64,000 nucleotides of DNA from Pseudomonas marginalis (GCF_001645105.1 NZ_LKEG01000043.1:136476-200475); one strand, 5' to 3'. Shown: positions 10,340 to 17,994, counted from the first letter of the stretch. Numbers and translations: made by a program. Notes: generated from the letters alone by a model not told the origin.

Positions 10340-10522
10340 TTAACATGGCTTGTCTAGTGCTCGGTCGATGCGTTCCTGCAGCACCTGGATGACTTCTTCT
10401 TGGGTATACAACTTGCCGTTGGGGTAGTCGGCCTCATGGAGAGTTCTCTCGATCTCGCGGGTCATCCGCTCATACTTCTTCTGGCCACAGCATTTGCTCC
10501 ATGCGCAACGATGCCTGCCCAT
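10340..10522 (-). CDS. Hypothetical 60-residue protein or fragment
   Basis: Short frame inside the transposon cargo region (GRHRCAWSKCCGQKKYER ... PNGKLYTQEEVIQVLQERI). Residues 20-60 look like a genuine charged helical protein, and a CC pair precedes it, but no ribosome site stands before 10522, and an internal ATG (MTREIERTL) is also possible. I do not recognise it. It may be the tail of a gene truncated when the two right ends captured this DNA. Confidence 0.4.
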   Translation of the reverse strand: MGRHRCAWSKCCGQKKYERMTREIERTLHEADYPNGKLYTQEEVIQVLQERIDRALDKPC

Positions 10523-10727
10523 AGCGAAAAAATATAAGAAACTGTCATTTCTTACAGGTGCGGGTAAAAATAAAGTCCTCTAACCTCTCTCATGCATATG
10601 CAATAAAGCAAAATGAATAGATCAATAAAGTCTATGCGTTTTTTATTGCACTATGCAAACTAAAACACGCGCACTGACAAACAACACTGATCGCATTTGC
10701 TGCGAAAAAAATAATGGAGAAACTAAT

Positions 10728-10988
10728 ATGGCAGTTACAAGCATTAAACTAAACTACTGTTCCTCACCAGGAAATGCTGTAATTTCCGGCACCGTTAACC
10801 GGCCGCACGACCCAGTTTACGCATGTATTACAGGTAGCGGGGGGCTTCTGGGGTCCACTATGGCTGATGCGGCGGGGAATTTCACTCTTAACATTTCTGC
10901 TCCACCAGGTACGTATAGAGCCCAACTAACAGATGTACCAGGCGGTAGCGGGACTTGGAGTACCCCTATCGACATTACTACTCAATAA
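10728..10988 (+). CDS. Small beta-rich protein of unknown function (transposon cargo)
   Basis: An 86-residue protein starting at ATG 10728 with GGAGA seven bases upstream. The sequence (ISGTVNRPHDPVYACITG, GNFTLNISAPPGTYRAQL) has the alternating pattern of a small Ig-like or carboxypeptidase-regulatory-like beta sandwich. No signal peptide is seen. Base composition is more AT-rich than the host, and the gene has its own strong terminator at 11048, so it is an independent unit carried between two transposon ends. Possible roles (surface, effector or anti-phage) are not indicated by any motif. Confidence 0.6.
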   Translation: MAVTSIKLNYCSSPGNAVISGTVNRPHDPVYACITGSGGLLGSTMADAAGNFTLNISAPPGTYRAQLTDVPGGSGTWSTPIDITTQ

Positions 10989-11026
10989 CGACATCATCCG
11001 ATTATATGGAGTGCTGACTTAGTTTA

Positions 11027-11086
11027 ATGACCGCCTTGCGGTTTATACCAGCCAGTTAAGCTGGCTGGTTTTTTATTTGCGGTCAT
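11027..11086 (+). terminator. Rho-independent terminator with outer stem
   Basis: CCAGCCAG (11048-11055) pairs with CTGGCTGG (11061-11068) followed by six T. An outer pair ATGACCGC (11027-11034) and GCGGTCAT (11079-11086) encloses it. It ends the 86-residue cargo gene. Confidence 0.85.
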
Positions 11087-11128
11087 AATGCATAAGGCAT
11101 AAAGCCCACCCTGACTTCAATACATAAG

Positions 11129-11200
11129 TGTAGCGGCTTGCAATCGAAAACAGCCGTGCTCGCAATCGGCGCAGTTTTCGGCTCACATAACTGCAACTGA
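11129..11200 (+). repeat. Internal transposon end (left-end type)
   Basis: TGTAGCGGCTTGCAATCG and about 50 following bases match the outer ends, then diverge. It directly abuts the stop of the ATPase relic (11218), so this is probably the original left end of the element, now internal. The 6 bp before it (CATAAG) do not match AATAGC, so it was not used for the present insertion. Confidence 0.75.
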
Positions 11201-11217
11201 CCGGTCTTCGGCCCGAA

Positions 11218-11915
11218 TCAAATCGGCAGCCCTGCGGCCAGCATTTTGTCACGCAGTTCAGCGGCTCGGGCCGGATCAAGCGCGTTGCTGAACAGCGCTT
11301 TGATCTCGGTGGGCGTGGCGTCGAACTGCTTGAATTTGCAACGGCGTGCGCAGCTTGGTGTCGAGTAGCTCAATTGCTTCCTCGGTCAGAATCGATTCAG
11401 CCTCGACCTTGTCCTCCGTGCAGGTTTCCAGCAGCCAGTGAATGTACTCACGCTGACTGCCGGCGATGCCGTCGAGCGAGAAGATGTCAGTGCGGTAGCC
11501 GATTTCCTCCATCGTTCGGCGACGCAGGTCGTTACGCAGTTTGGGATGCCCGGCCAGCACTACCGATAGCCGGCCTTCGCCGTCCTCGACCAGCTCCATC
11601 AAGCGCTTGAGCCCTGTTAGGGCATGCCCGTTGAGGTCATGGGCCTCATCCACGAACAGGGCCACCGGGCGCTTGTTCTTCCTCACCAGTTCGCGCAAGT
11701 CACGCTCACGCTTTTCGGCCTGGGTCAGAATGCGCACCTGCTTTTCGGTAGACAAGTCGTAGGAGCGCAGCGATGAAGGTGGCCAGCCTGATGCTGTGCT
11801 TCTCGATGGCTAGGGATTTGGAGACGGTGATTTTCTACTACGCCTCCATCACCTGTTGAAGTCGTCGCAGCATCACAGTTTTGCCGCTGCCGATGACACC
11901 ACAGAGTGCAATCAG
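11218..11915 (-). pseudogene. TniB/ExeA-like transposition ATPase, broken
   Basis: Remains of the AAA ATPase that partners the DDE transposase. The P-loop GVIGSGKT lies near 11890, Walker B VALFVDEAHDL near 11650, and the sensor region VVLAGHPKLRNDLRRR near 11545. Two tandem TAG codons occur right after the P-loop helix (about 11840), a 2-bp loss at about 11770 shifts the frame, and an internal deletion near 11320 joins LQIQ to the distal FDATPTEIKALFSNALDP segment, which then runs to a TGA at 11218. The longest open part is 11276-11755. The protein cannot be made whole. Confidence 0.75.
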
Positions 11916-12500
11916 GCGGCGTTCGGGCTCGCGGGCAAAGCGGCAGAATTGTTCCCAGGTACACATCTCACGAATGCCTTCATCGGTCAGATTGAACTGC
12001 CAGTCCTCAATTCGTGAATGCGCTCGCTGCGATGGCTCTGCACATTGTAGGTGCGCACCAGGTAACGCATCAGCCATTCGTTGGCCCGCGCTTGTGGAAG
12101 TGATACAGCGTCTCATGGGCTTCCTTGACGGTGCGAAATGGCCGTTCAACCTTGCCCTTTGAGCGAGCAGTTGTAAGTGTTCCATCCTTGCCGGCGGGAA
12201 TATGTGTCTGCCACTTGATGCCCAGTGCCTGCATGACGTTCTGGAAAACGCGGCGCTTGGCCACCCGGCCATTGCCCAGGTAGATCATCTTCGGGCGGCC
12301 TTGGAACGGAAAGTTGGAGTAGGCACTTCGGCACGGTGAGCCGCATGGGGTTTATGGATAAGGTTCAACGCCCGGTACACGGTGCTGGGAGACACGCCAC
12401 ACAACTCCGCTATCGCGGCCACCTGGGTAGCTCGCTCCGGCTTTTCTTCGGCAAACGGTCGAGCCGCTGCCGCAACTGCGTCAGCGATTCGTCAGGGATG
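11916..12500 (-). pseudogene. DDE (integrase-type) transposase remnant, TniA/TnsB-like
   Basis: Fragments in different frames read FQNVMQALGIKWQTHIPAG, KVERPFRTVKEAHETLYHF, ANEWLMRYLVRTYNVQSHR and EGIREMCTWEQFCRFAREPERR, typical of the catalytic-core and linker part of this transposase family. The N-terminal and most C-terminal parts are gone. At about 11915 the EPERR of the transposase is fused in frame to LIALCGVIGSGKT of the ATPase, so one deletion removed the transposase C-terminus together with the ATPase start. Clearly inactive. Confidence 0.7.
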
Positions 12501-12512
12501 GCGCTATGCCGC

Positions 12513-13082
12513 CCGCTGGGCATTGCGCTCGGCCTCGGTCAGATAGTTGTAGAGCGTCGAAAGTCCGATTCCCATCAAACGGCAGATCTCTGCCACGGTG
12601 TGTTTTCGCTCGCGGTACAGGCGCAAAGTCAGTTCTTGCTTGGCGGGTCGAGCCTTTTCTTACGCCCGCCCTTACGCCCGCGTGCTCGTGCTGCTGACAA
12701 CCCCCGCTTGGGTGCGCTCACGAATCAAGTTGCGTTCGAACTCGGCCAGGGCACCGAACAGCTGAAATATCAAACGTCCAGCACTCGAAGCGGTGTCGAT
12801 GCTTTCTTGCAAGCTGACGCTAGCGGCGTCCAACTGCCCGACCAACCGGATCAAATCCTTCAGCGAGCGACCAAGACGATACAGACGCCAAAGCACTAAG
12901 GTATCTCCTCGGCGTAGCGTGGTCAGCAAGGCAGTCAAACCTACTCGCTCGGCTTTGGCACCGCTGGCGGTGTCTTCGAACACGCGCTCACAGCCTGCTT
13001 TCTCCAATGCATCGCGTTGCAGATCGAGGAGTTGGTCGTCGGTTGAGACACGGACATATCCAATCAGCATGGTTTCGTCCAT
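12513..13082 (-). pseudogene. Serine resolvase, frameshifted
   Basis: The N-terminal 136 residues form an intact resolvase catalytic domain (GYVRVSTDDQ with the nucleophile Ser, LVLWRLYRLGRSLKDLI, GALAEFERNLIRERT). One extra G in the run at about 12702 shifts the frame and gives a stop shortly after. The DNA-binding tail continues in other frames (KQELTLRLYRERKHTVAEIC, MGIGLSTLYNYL) to a stop at 12513, with a second 1-bp loss near 12650. A catalytic domain alone would not bind a res site well. Confidence 0.75.
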
Positions 13083-13266
13083 ATATTCAATGAAAATTCG
13101 GTGTAGTCGGATATTGAAAATTGGAAGCTGTTACTGGATACAGATAATGCGGCGTCCGGAGCGGACGATCTCATCTCAACCTGATGCCCAACAAACCTAC
13201 GTTTGACGGACAGGGTCGGCAGAACTAGAGTATCACTAGGTATTACTCTGTAATAGGAAGCCAACT

Positions 13267-13539
13267 ATGGCCACGTCTCTCAAGATTGATGACACCCTAA
13301 AAGGTCGCGTCCAGCACCTCGCCAGCCAGCGCCGCCGCTCGTCCCACTGGATCATGCTCGAAGCCATCCAGCAATATGTCGAGCGTGAGGAAGCCCGCGA
13401 GAGCTTCAAGCAGGAAGCCTTGGCATCCTGGGCGGCCTATCAGGAAACCGGTCGACACCTGACCGGCCAGGAAGTGCGTACCTGGTTGAACACCTGGGGC
13501 ACCGAAGACGAAAAGGCGGTGCCTGAGTGCCGCAAGTAA
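13267..13539 (+). CDS. ParD/CopG-type ribbon-helix-helix antitoxin
   Basis: A 90-residue antitoxin. The first 45 residues (MATSLKIDDTLKGRVQHLAS...SSHWIMLEAIQQYV) are the ribbon-helix-helix DNA-binding domain, and the charged tail would wrap the toxin. ATAGGAAG precedes the ATG. The end overlaps the toxin start by 13 bp, the standard arrangement for coupled expression. The complex should repress its own promoter in 13083-13266, where the divergent resolvase promoter also lies. As transposon cargo it would stabilise the element by post-segregational killing. Confidence 0.85.
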   Translation: MATSLKIDDTLKGRVQHLASQRRRSSHWIMLEAIQQYVEREEARESFKQEALASWAAYQETGRHLTGQEVRTWLNTWGTEDEKAVPECRK

Positions 13540-13820
13540 TCGTCACCGAAGACGCGGCGCAAGGATTGGAGCGATGCCGACAGTTCTTGGCCGCAAAGGC
13601 GCCGGAAGCCGCGAAGCGGGCCGGTCAGGCCATCGAACGGCAATTCTTGCTGCTGGAAACAGCCCCCGACATTGGTCGGCCATTCCCTGAAATGCCAGAG
13701 CTGCGCGAGTTGGTGATTGCTTTCGGGGATTCTGGCTATGTGGCTCTGTATCACCACGAGCCGACCGCTGATGCGGTGTATGTCCTGGCATTCCGACACC
13801 AAAAAGAGGCGGTAAACTGA
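13527..13820 (+). CDS. ParE/RelE-family toxin
   Basis: A 97-residue toxin with a GTG start at 13527 inside the antitoxin end. The plasmid-stabilisation (RelE/ParE) fold is recognisable from LERCRQFLAAKAPEAAKRAGQAI, the RPFPEMPELRELVIAFGDSGYVALY strand region, and AVYVLAFRHQKE at the end. ParE members poison gyrase and RelE members cleave ribosome-bound mRNA; the sequence alone does not decide. The pairing with a ParD-like antitoxin favours ParE. Confidence 0.82.
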   Translation: MPQVIVTEDAAQGLERCRQFLAAKAPEAAKRAGQAIERQFLLLETAPDIGRPFPEMPELRELVIAFGDSGYVALYHHEPTADAVYVLAFRHQKEAVN

Positions 13821-14044
13821 TGAGCATAAACGAATTCCGCCAACTGGCCGCGAGGATAGATCAGCAGATGCTGCAACTCGCCGTCGAAGGTGTCATCGAG
13901 GCGTAGGCCGTCATCAATCGCATGATGGGACACGTGCATCAAATTTGGGTCAGTACGTCCGACCAGCAGCTCATGGCGCTGTCCCACGAGCTCCCTGGGT
14001 TCTACCGCTACGCCCGTATCATGGAAGAAGCATCCGAAGCCTAA
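13820..14044 (+). pseudogene. Hypothetical 74-codon gene with in-frame TAG
   Basis: An ATG overlaps the toxin stop by one base and opens a frame (SINEFRQLAARIDQQMLQLAVEG) that meets TAG at 13904, codon 29. The same frame then stays open for 45 more codons (NRMMGHVHQIWVSTSDQQL...) to TAA at 14044. The continuity suggests a recent nonsense mutation in a small helical protein, probably a third member of the toxin-antitoxin transcript. Confidence 0.55.
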
Positions 14045-14074
14045 CGCAACAAGCCATCGCGGCCCTATCACGGC

Positions 14075-14353
14075 ATGGCCGAGTTCTCCGAACAGCATAA
14101 GCAAATGGGGGCTCAACTGCTGACAATGGCAGCCACGCTGAAGCGCGGCTATCAGGCACTTCATGCGGGCGAGAACCTGCAAGTTCTCCAGCCACATATC
14201 AAGGATCTGGAAAGATTGCATGGGCAATGGCTGTCTGACTTGGACAACTTCAAGACCTCCCTACGTGAGCAGGGAGCAGAACCCCAGGTGCTGGACTACG
14301 CGAACGAAGCATTCGGACGATGGGTGGAGCGCATCAAGCAGCTTGCCAGTTGA
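14075..14353 (+). CDS. Hypothetical helical protein, transposon cargo
   Basis: A 92-residue, mainly helical, charged protein (EFSEQHKQMGAQLLTMAATL, LQPHIKDLERLHGQWLSDL). It lies 30 bp after the broken small gene and probably shares its transcript. No ribosome site is strong and no family is recognised; the composition suggests a cytoplasmic coiled or helical-bundle accessory protein. It is the last gene before the right end of the transposon. Confidence 0.5.
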   Translation: MAEFSEQHKQMGAQLLTMAATLKRGYQALHAGENLQVLQPHIKDLERLHGQWLSDLDNFKTSLREQGAEPQVLDYANEAFGRWVERIKQLAS

Positions 14354-14415
14354 ATAGCCTCTGTCACCAGCAATGCAAAAGTGACCTCTTGGGCTGCCTG
14401 AGGGGGAGGATGTTC

Positions 14416-14548
14416 AGTTGCAGTTAATGTGAGCCGGAGACGATGGAATGCAAGCCGATGTCGCTGAATGCAAGCTCGCTCGCAATTAATCTGAGCAGAA
14501 AACTGCGCTGATTGCGAGCACGGTTGTTTTCGATTGCAAGCCGCTACA
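14416..14548 (-). repeat. Transposon right end
   Basis: Read on the minus strand: TGTAGCGGCTTGCAATCG, then spaced motifs GCTCGCAATC, GCTCAGATTAA, GCTTGCATTC (twice) and GCTCACATTAACTGC. It is followed on the plus strand by the target duplication AATAGC. Confidence 0.82.
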
Positions 14549-14598
14549 AATAGCAGAGCCCTGTAAAACACCGAAATATCCGCTGTGAGATGAAGATC

Positions 14599-14693
14599 AA
14601 ATGTGGGAGGGGGCTTGCCCCCGATGGCGGTGTATCAGTTACAGATTGATTGGCTGACACACTGCAATCGGGGGCAAGCCCCTCCCACATTTG
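14599..14693. repeat. REPIN
   Basis: AATGTGGGAGGGGGCTTGCCCCCGAT and its inverted copy ATCGGGGGCAAGCCCCTCCCACATT, separated by about 45 bp that can also pair weakly. Confidence 0.88.
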
Positions 14694-14716
14694 GATTGCA
14701 TTCCAAATTTCAGGCA

Positions 14717-14751
14717 TAAAAAACGCCGACGCTATATAAGCCATCGGCGTT
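14717..14751 (-). terminator. Rho-independent terminator of metQ
   Basis: AACGCCGA (14722-14729) pairs with TCGGCGTT (14744-14751); on the minus strand the stem is followed by a T tract (A run from 14717). Confidence 0.8.
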
Positions 14752-14779
14752 GAAACCTTGAAGGGGGTTTTCAGTTACA

Positions 14780-15562
14780 TCAGAACGCAGGCACTACCGC
14801 ACCGTTGTACTTCTTCTCGATGAAAGCTTTGACTTCCGGGCTGGTCAGGGCCTTGGACAGTTTCTGGATAGCGTCGCTGTCCTTGTTGTCCGGGCGAGCC
14901 ACCAGGAAGTTCACGTATGGCGAGTCAGCGCTTTCGATGATCAGCGCGTCCTTGGCTGGGTTGAGGCCAGCTTCCAGGGCGTAGTTGGTGTTGATCAAGT
15001 CCAGGTCAACCTGATCCAGCACGCGTGGCAGCAGGGCCGATTCCAGCTCTTTGAACTTCAGGTTCTTGGGGTTGCTGGCGATGTCTTTTGGCGTGGCCAG
15101 GGCGTTGGTCGGATCTTTCAGGGTGATCACACCGGCTTTCTGCAGCAGCAACAGGGCGCGGCCGCTGTTGGAGCCTTCGTTAGGAATGGCCACGGTGGCG
15201 CCATCTTTCAGCTCGGAGATGTTCTTGATCTTTTTCGAGTAACCGCCGAAGGGTTCAACGTGCACGCCAACCACGGTGACCAGGTTGGTGCCCTTGCCCT
15301 TGTTGAAGTTTTCCAGGTACGGCAGCGTCTGGAAGTAGTTGGCATCCAGGCGCTTCTCAGCCACCTGCACGTTAGGTTGTACGTAGTCGGTGAAGACTTT
15401 GATTTCCAAGTCCACGCCTTCTTTGGCGAGGGTTGGCTTGACCAATTCGAGGATCTCGGCGTGCGGCACTGGGGTCGCGGCCACCACCAGTTTCTCGTTT
15501 GCCTGGGCGAAGCCAGTAGTCAGGGCAGCCGCCAGTGCGGTAAACAACAGAACCTTTTTCAT
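14780..15562 (-). CDS. metQ: MetQ/NlpA-family methionine-binding periplasmic protein
   Basis: A 260-residue binding protein of the D/L-methionine ABC importer. ATPVPHAEILELVKP, FTDYVQPNVQVAEKRLDANYFQT and IPNEGSNSGRALLLLQKAGVI are family signatures. The leader (LLFTALAAALTTGFAQA) has no lipobox Cys, so it looks like a soluble periplasmic protein rather than the lipoprotein usual in enterics. No metN or metI lies nearby, so it is an orphan that must use a permease encoded elsewhere. AAGGACACTGC precedes the ATG. Expression is plausibly sulfur- or methionine-controlled (see the paired 13-bp repeats upstream). Confidence 0.85.
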   Translation of the reverse strand: MKKVLLFTALAAALTTGFAQANEKLVVAATPVPHAEILELVKPTLAKEGVDLEIKVFTDYVQPNVQVAEKRLDANYFQTLPYLENFNKGKGTNLVTVVGVHVEPFGGYSKKIKNISELKDGATVAIPNEGSNSGRALLLLQKAGVITLKDPTNALATPKDIASNPKNLKFKELESALLPRVLDQVDLDLINTNYALEAGLNPAKDALIIESADSPYVNFLVARPDNKDSDAIQKLSKALTSPEVKAFIEKKYNGAVVPAF

Positions 15563-15657
15563 GCAGTGTCCTTATCGAAATTCCGGGTCGTCTCTGACGG
15601 CCGTTTTTATGTGGTGTGCCAGCGAAGTGCTATCGCGGCGTGGGAGGGACAATACCT

Positions 15658-15690
15658 ATATTTTTTATTCCCGAACAATATCTTTTATTC
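15658..15690. promoter_or_regulatory. Paired 13-bp direct repeats upstream of metQ
   Basis: ATATTTTTTATTC (15658-15670) and ATATCTTTTATTC (15678-15690) are spaced 20 bp start to start, about two helical turns, about 100 bp before the metQ ATG. Spacing fits a dimer bound on one DNA face; the factor is unknown. Confidence 0.45.
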
Positions 15691-15710
15691 ACGTTGATAT
15701 TCCATTTTGC

Positions 15711-16631
15711 TCATGTAGTGGCTTGTTCACGCAGAAAGCTGCGCAAGGCTTCCTGCTCGGCGGGGCTGGCCGTGTTGAAAATTCGCTGTACCTGCTCCAA
15801 CGGCGTGCCCCCCACAGGCAAATTCAGATGCTCGGGCAAAATCTCGTCGCCGCTGCTGACCAGTAATGCAAAGTGAATAACGTTTTCCAGCTCACGGGTA
15901 TTGCCCGGCCAGGTGTGGTGCTCCAGCACGCGCTGGGCGGCGTCGCTGATCAGGGGCACCGGCAGGTCCAGGCGCTGGCTGTAGATGCCCAGGAAATACT
16001 CGGCCAGGGACAGGATGTCACCGACACGCTCGCGCAAGGCGGGCAAGTCCAGCTGGCCTTCGCTCAGGTAATGGAACAAGCGCTCATGGAACTTGCCGAC
16101 GGCCACGGCCTGGGCCAAGTCGATGCTGGTGGCCGCCACCAGGCGCACATCCACTGGGCTGGGCTGATGGGCGCCGACGCGGGTGACTTCATGGTTTTCC
16201 AGCGCGGCCAGCAGTTTTACCTGGATCGGTAGCGGCAAGTCGCCGATCTCATCCAAGTACAAGGTGCCGCCATTCGCCGAACCGAACCACCCCGCCCGGC
16301 TGCTGGCCGCGCCACTGTGGGCACCGGCCGCATAACCGAACAACTCGGCATCGGCATAGGTCGGGCTGATGGCGCCGCAATTGACCGAGACAAACAGGCC
16401 GGTGCGGTCGCTGCCACGGTGGATGTGCCGCGCCAGCAGCTCTTTACCGCTGCCGGTCTCGCCGCGAATCAGCACCGGTAAGGCGCGCGGCGCGAGGCTT
16501 TCCAAGTCTTCGCGCAGTTGCCGCGAGCGTGGATCAACAAAGACCAACGCTTTGGCGCGAATGCTCAGCGGGCTTTTTTCCGCGTCGGGGAAGGTCAGCA
16601 GTGGCTGGCCGTAGGTTTCATGCAGGCTCAT
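15711..16631 (-). CDS. Sigma54-type AAA+ activator with variant GAFTGA loop and no HTH
   Basis: A 306-residue enhancer-binding-protein AAA+ domain. Walker A GETGSGKE (57-64), Walker B GGTLYLDEIGD (121-131) and the WPGNTRELENV region are intact. The sigma54-contact loop reads GAHSGA (103-108) where the family has GAFTGA, and the protein ends about 40 residues after the AAA+ core with no Fis-type DNA-binding helix pair. I start it at ATG 16631 because GGGCGGGAG lies 8 bases upstream; an ATG at 16655 would put that ribosome site inside the gene. It lies just upstream of metQ on the same strand, so SfnR-like control of sulfur genes is a reasonable guess. Confidence 0.75.
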   Translation of the reverse strand: MSLHETYGQPLLTFPDAEKSPLSIRAKALVFVDPRSRQLREDLESLAPRALPVLIRGETGSGKELLARHIHRGSDRTGLFVSVNCGAISPTYADAELFGYAAGAHSGAASSRAGWFGSANGGTLYLDEIGDLPLPIQVKLLAALENHEVTRVGAHQPSPVDVRLVAATSIDLAQAVAVGKFHERLFHYLSEGQLDLPALRERVGDILSLAEYFLGIYSQRLDLPVPLISDAAQRVLEHHTWPGNTRELENVIHFALLVSSGDEILPEHLNLPVGGTPLEQVQRIFNTASPAEQEALRSFLREQATT

Positions 16632-16680
16632 GGCAGGCTCCCGCCCCAAATCCACTCAGGGACGGGGCGTTTAAAGATAG

Positions 16681-17262
16681 TCAGGCAGTGCGCCGGGCGT
16701 GATGCTCAAGGCGGCTTTGCAGGCGATAAAGGTAGGCGAAACCCTGCTCCCAACGCTGGTGGCCGGACTTCACATTGATATGGCCGGCACCGGACAGAAT
16801 GCCGGCTTCAGCGCCCCAGTTACGCGCCAGTTCCACGGCCCGGGGAGCGCTGACGGCGCTGTCGTTATCGGAGCTGACCACCTGGGTGGGAAACGGCAGC
16901 AAGTCGGTCGGAATCGGCGCAAAGTTGCGCAGGGCAGGCGAGCACGCCGGGCGTTCGACATCGGCCGGAGCCACCAGCAAGGCGCCACGCACTTGGCGCA
17001 GGAACTGCACTGGCGCGGTGGCCGCCCAATGCGCCACGGTGATGCAGCCCAGGCTATGGGCGATCAGGATCACTGGCGTGCTGTCGGCCGCAATGGCCTC
17101 GGCCAGCGCGGCGACCCAGTCTTCGCGCCGTGGCGTCAGCCAGTCGGCCTGTTCCACACGGGCGCTGTTGGGCAGGCTGTTCTGCCAATGACTTTGCCAA
17201 TGATCTTCTGGCGATCCTTGCCAGCCCGGCACGATCAGGTAACGAATCGACTCGCTGTGCAT
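16681..17262 (-). CDS. RBBP9/YdeN-family serine hydrolase
   Basis: A 193-residue small alpha/beta hydrolase. LIVPGWQGSPEDHWQ at the start and the nucleophile elbow IAHSLG (Ser70) are family marks; the acid is Asp132 or Asp134 and the base His161 (GAGHINVKSG). Cytoplasmic, no signal peptide. Substrates for the bacterial family are unknown. Same strand and 49 bp upstream of the sigma54-type activator gene, but no coupling is evident. Confidence 0.82.
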   Translation of the reverse strand: MHSESIRYLIVPGWQGSPEDHWQSHWQNSLPNSARVEQADWLTPRREDWVAALAEAIAADSTPVILIAHSLGCITVAHWAATAPVQFLRQVRGALLVAPADVERPACSPALRNFAPIPTDLLPFPTQVVSSDNDSAVSAPRAVELARNWGAEAGILSGAGHINVKSGHQRWEQGFAYLYRLQSRLEHHARRTA

Positions 17263-17382
17263 GGGTGTGCCCTCCTGCAGCGTTTAACGTTGCTGAACAG
17301 TATAGGGACGAGGGTTATATTCGTTAAGGAATAAGAAGATATTTATTAATAACCAAAATATCAAAACCGATGAAGATCAAAC

Positions 17383-17474
17383 TGTGGGAGGGGGCTTGCT
17401 CCCGATGGCGGTGTATCAGCCGCCACCTGTATCAACTGACCCACTGCTATCGGGAGCAAGCCCCCTCCCACATT
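17383..17474. repeat. REPIN
   Basis: TGTGGGAGGGGGCTTGCTCCCGAT and ATCGGGAGCAAGCCCCCTCCCACA, loop about 44 bp. Confidence 0.88.
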
Positions 17475-17521
17475 GACCAGGTTCCACATAGGGACTCGGG
17501 GGTGTTCAGTAAATCCCAGGC

Positions 17522-17561
17522 AAAAAAAAGGCCGCACCCTGCCAAGGAAACGGCCAAAAAA
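17522..17561. terminator. Terminator after exbD, possibly bidirectional
   Basis: GGCCG (17530-17534) and CGGCC (17551-17555), flanked by A8 on the left and A6 on the right; on the minus strand this gives a stem with a T tract after exbD. Confidence 0.65.
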
Positions 17562-17591
17562 TTATCGAGGCTATTGGTGGAAGCGTTGCAA

Positions 17592-17993
17592 CTAACGTGC
17601 GGTAATCACTGACAGCTTGGTAATCCCCGCGCGCTCGATAGACGCCATGGCTCGCGCCACTTCGCCGTAGTTCACGCCATCGTCAGCCTGCAGTTGCACC
17701 CGCACATCGGGGTCCTTGGCCTTCGCCGCCTGCAGGTTGAACTCCAGCAGGTCCGGCTGGATTTCGTCCTTGTTGATAAACAGTTTGCCGGCGCCGTCGA
17801 TGCTCACCACCAGCGGGTCTTTCTGCTCCACCGGGGCCACGGCCTCGGTCTTGGGCAGGTTGATCGGGATCGCGTTGGTCAACAGCGGCGCGGTAACGAT
17901 AAACACCACCAGCAGTACCAGCATCACGTCCACCAGCGGCGTGACGTTGATCTCGCTCAGCACCTCATCGCTGTCTTGCGTGGAAAAGGCCAT
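17592..17993 (-). CDS. exbD: ExbD, TonB-system proton channel subunit
   Basis: A 133-residue inner-membrane protein with one membrane segment (VMLVLLVVFIVTAPLL) preceded by the essential Asp of NVTPLVDVMLV, and a periplasmic domain (PLVVSIDGAGKLFINKDEI). It forms the proton-driven motor with ExbB and TonB that powers outer-membrane siderophore and vitamin receptors. Begins 1 bp after the exbB stop. Last gene of tonB-exbB-exbD. Confidence 0.92.
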   Translation of the reverse strand: MAFSTQDSDEVLSEINVTPLVDVMLVLLVVFIVTAPLLTNAIPINLPKTEAVAPVEQKDPLVVSIDGAGKLFINKDEIQPDLLEFNLQAAKAKDPDVRVQLQADDGVNYGEVARAMASIERAGITKLSVITAR

Positions 17994-17994
17994 C

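Larger units (their letters stand above)
10125..14548. mobile_element. Decayed Tn7/Tn402-type (TniA/TniB) transposon with TGTAG...CTACA ends
   Basis: The element begins TGTAGTGG (10125) and ends CCGCTACA (14548), flanked on both sides by AATAGC (10119-10124 and 14549-14554), a perfect 6-bp duplication. Each end carries several spaced variants of a transposase-site-like motif (GGCTYGCAATC, GGCTCAGATTAA, GGCTTGCATTC), as expected for the TGT...ACA transposon superfamily. Inside are a deleted transposase and ATPase, a frameshifted serine resolvase, a toxin-antitoxin pair and a few small ORFs. A third end copy lies internally at 11129. With the transposase broken, it could move only if helped in trans. 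Confidence 0.8.

Noticed and set aside
12336..12899. 187-codon plus-strand frame over the resolvase
   Set aside because: Antisense shadow of the resolvase and transposase relics.
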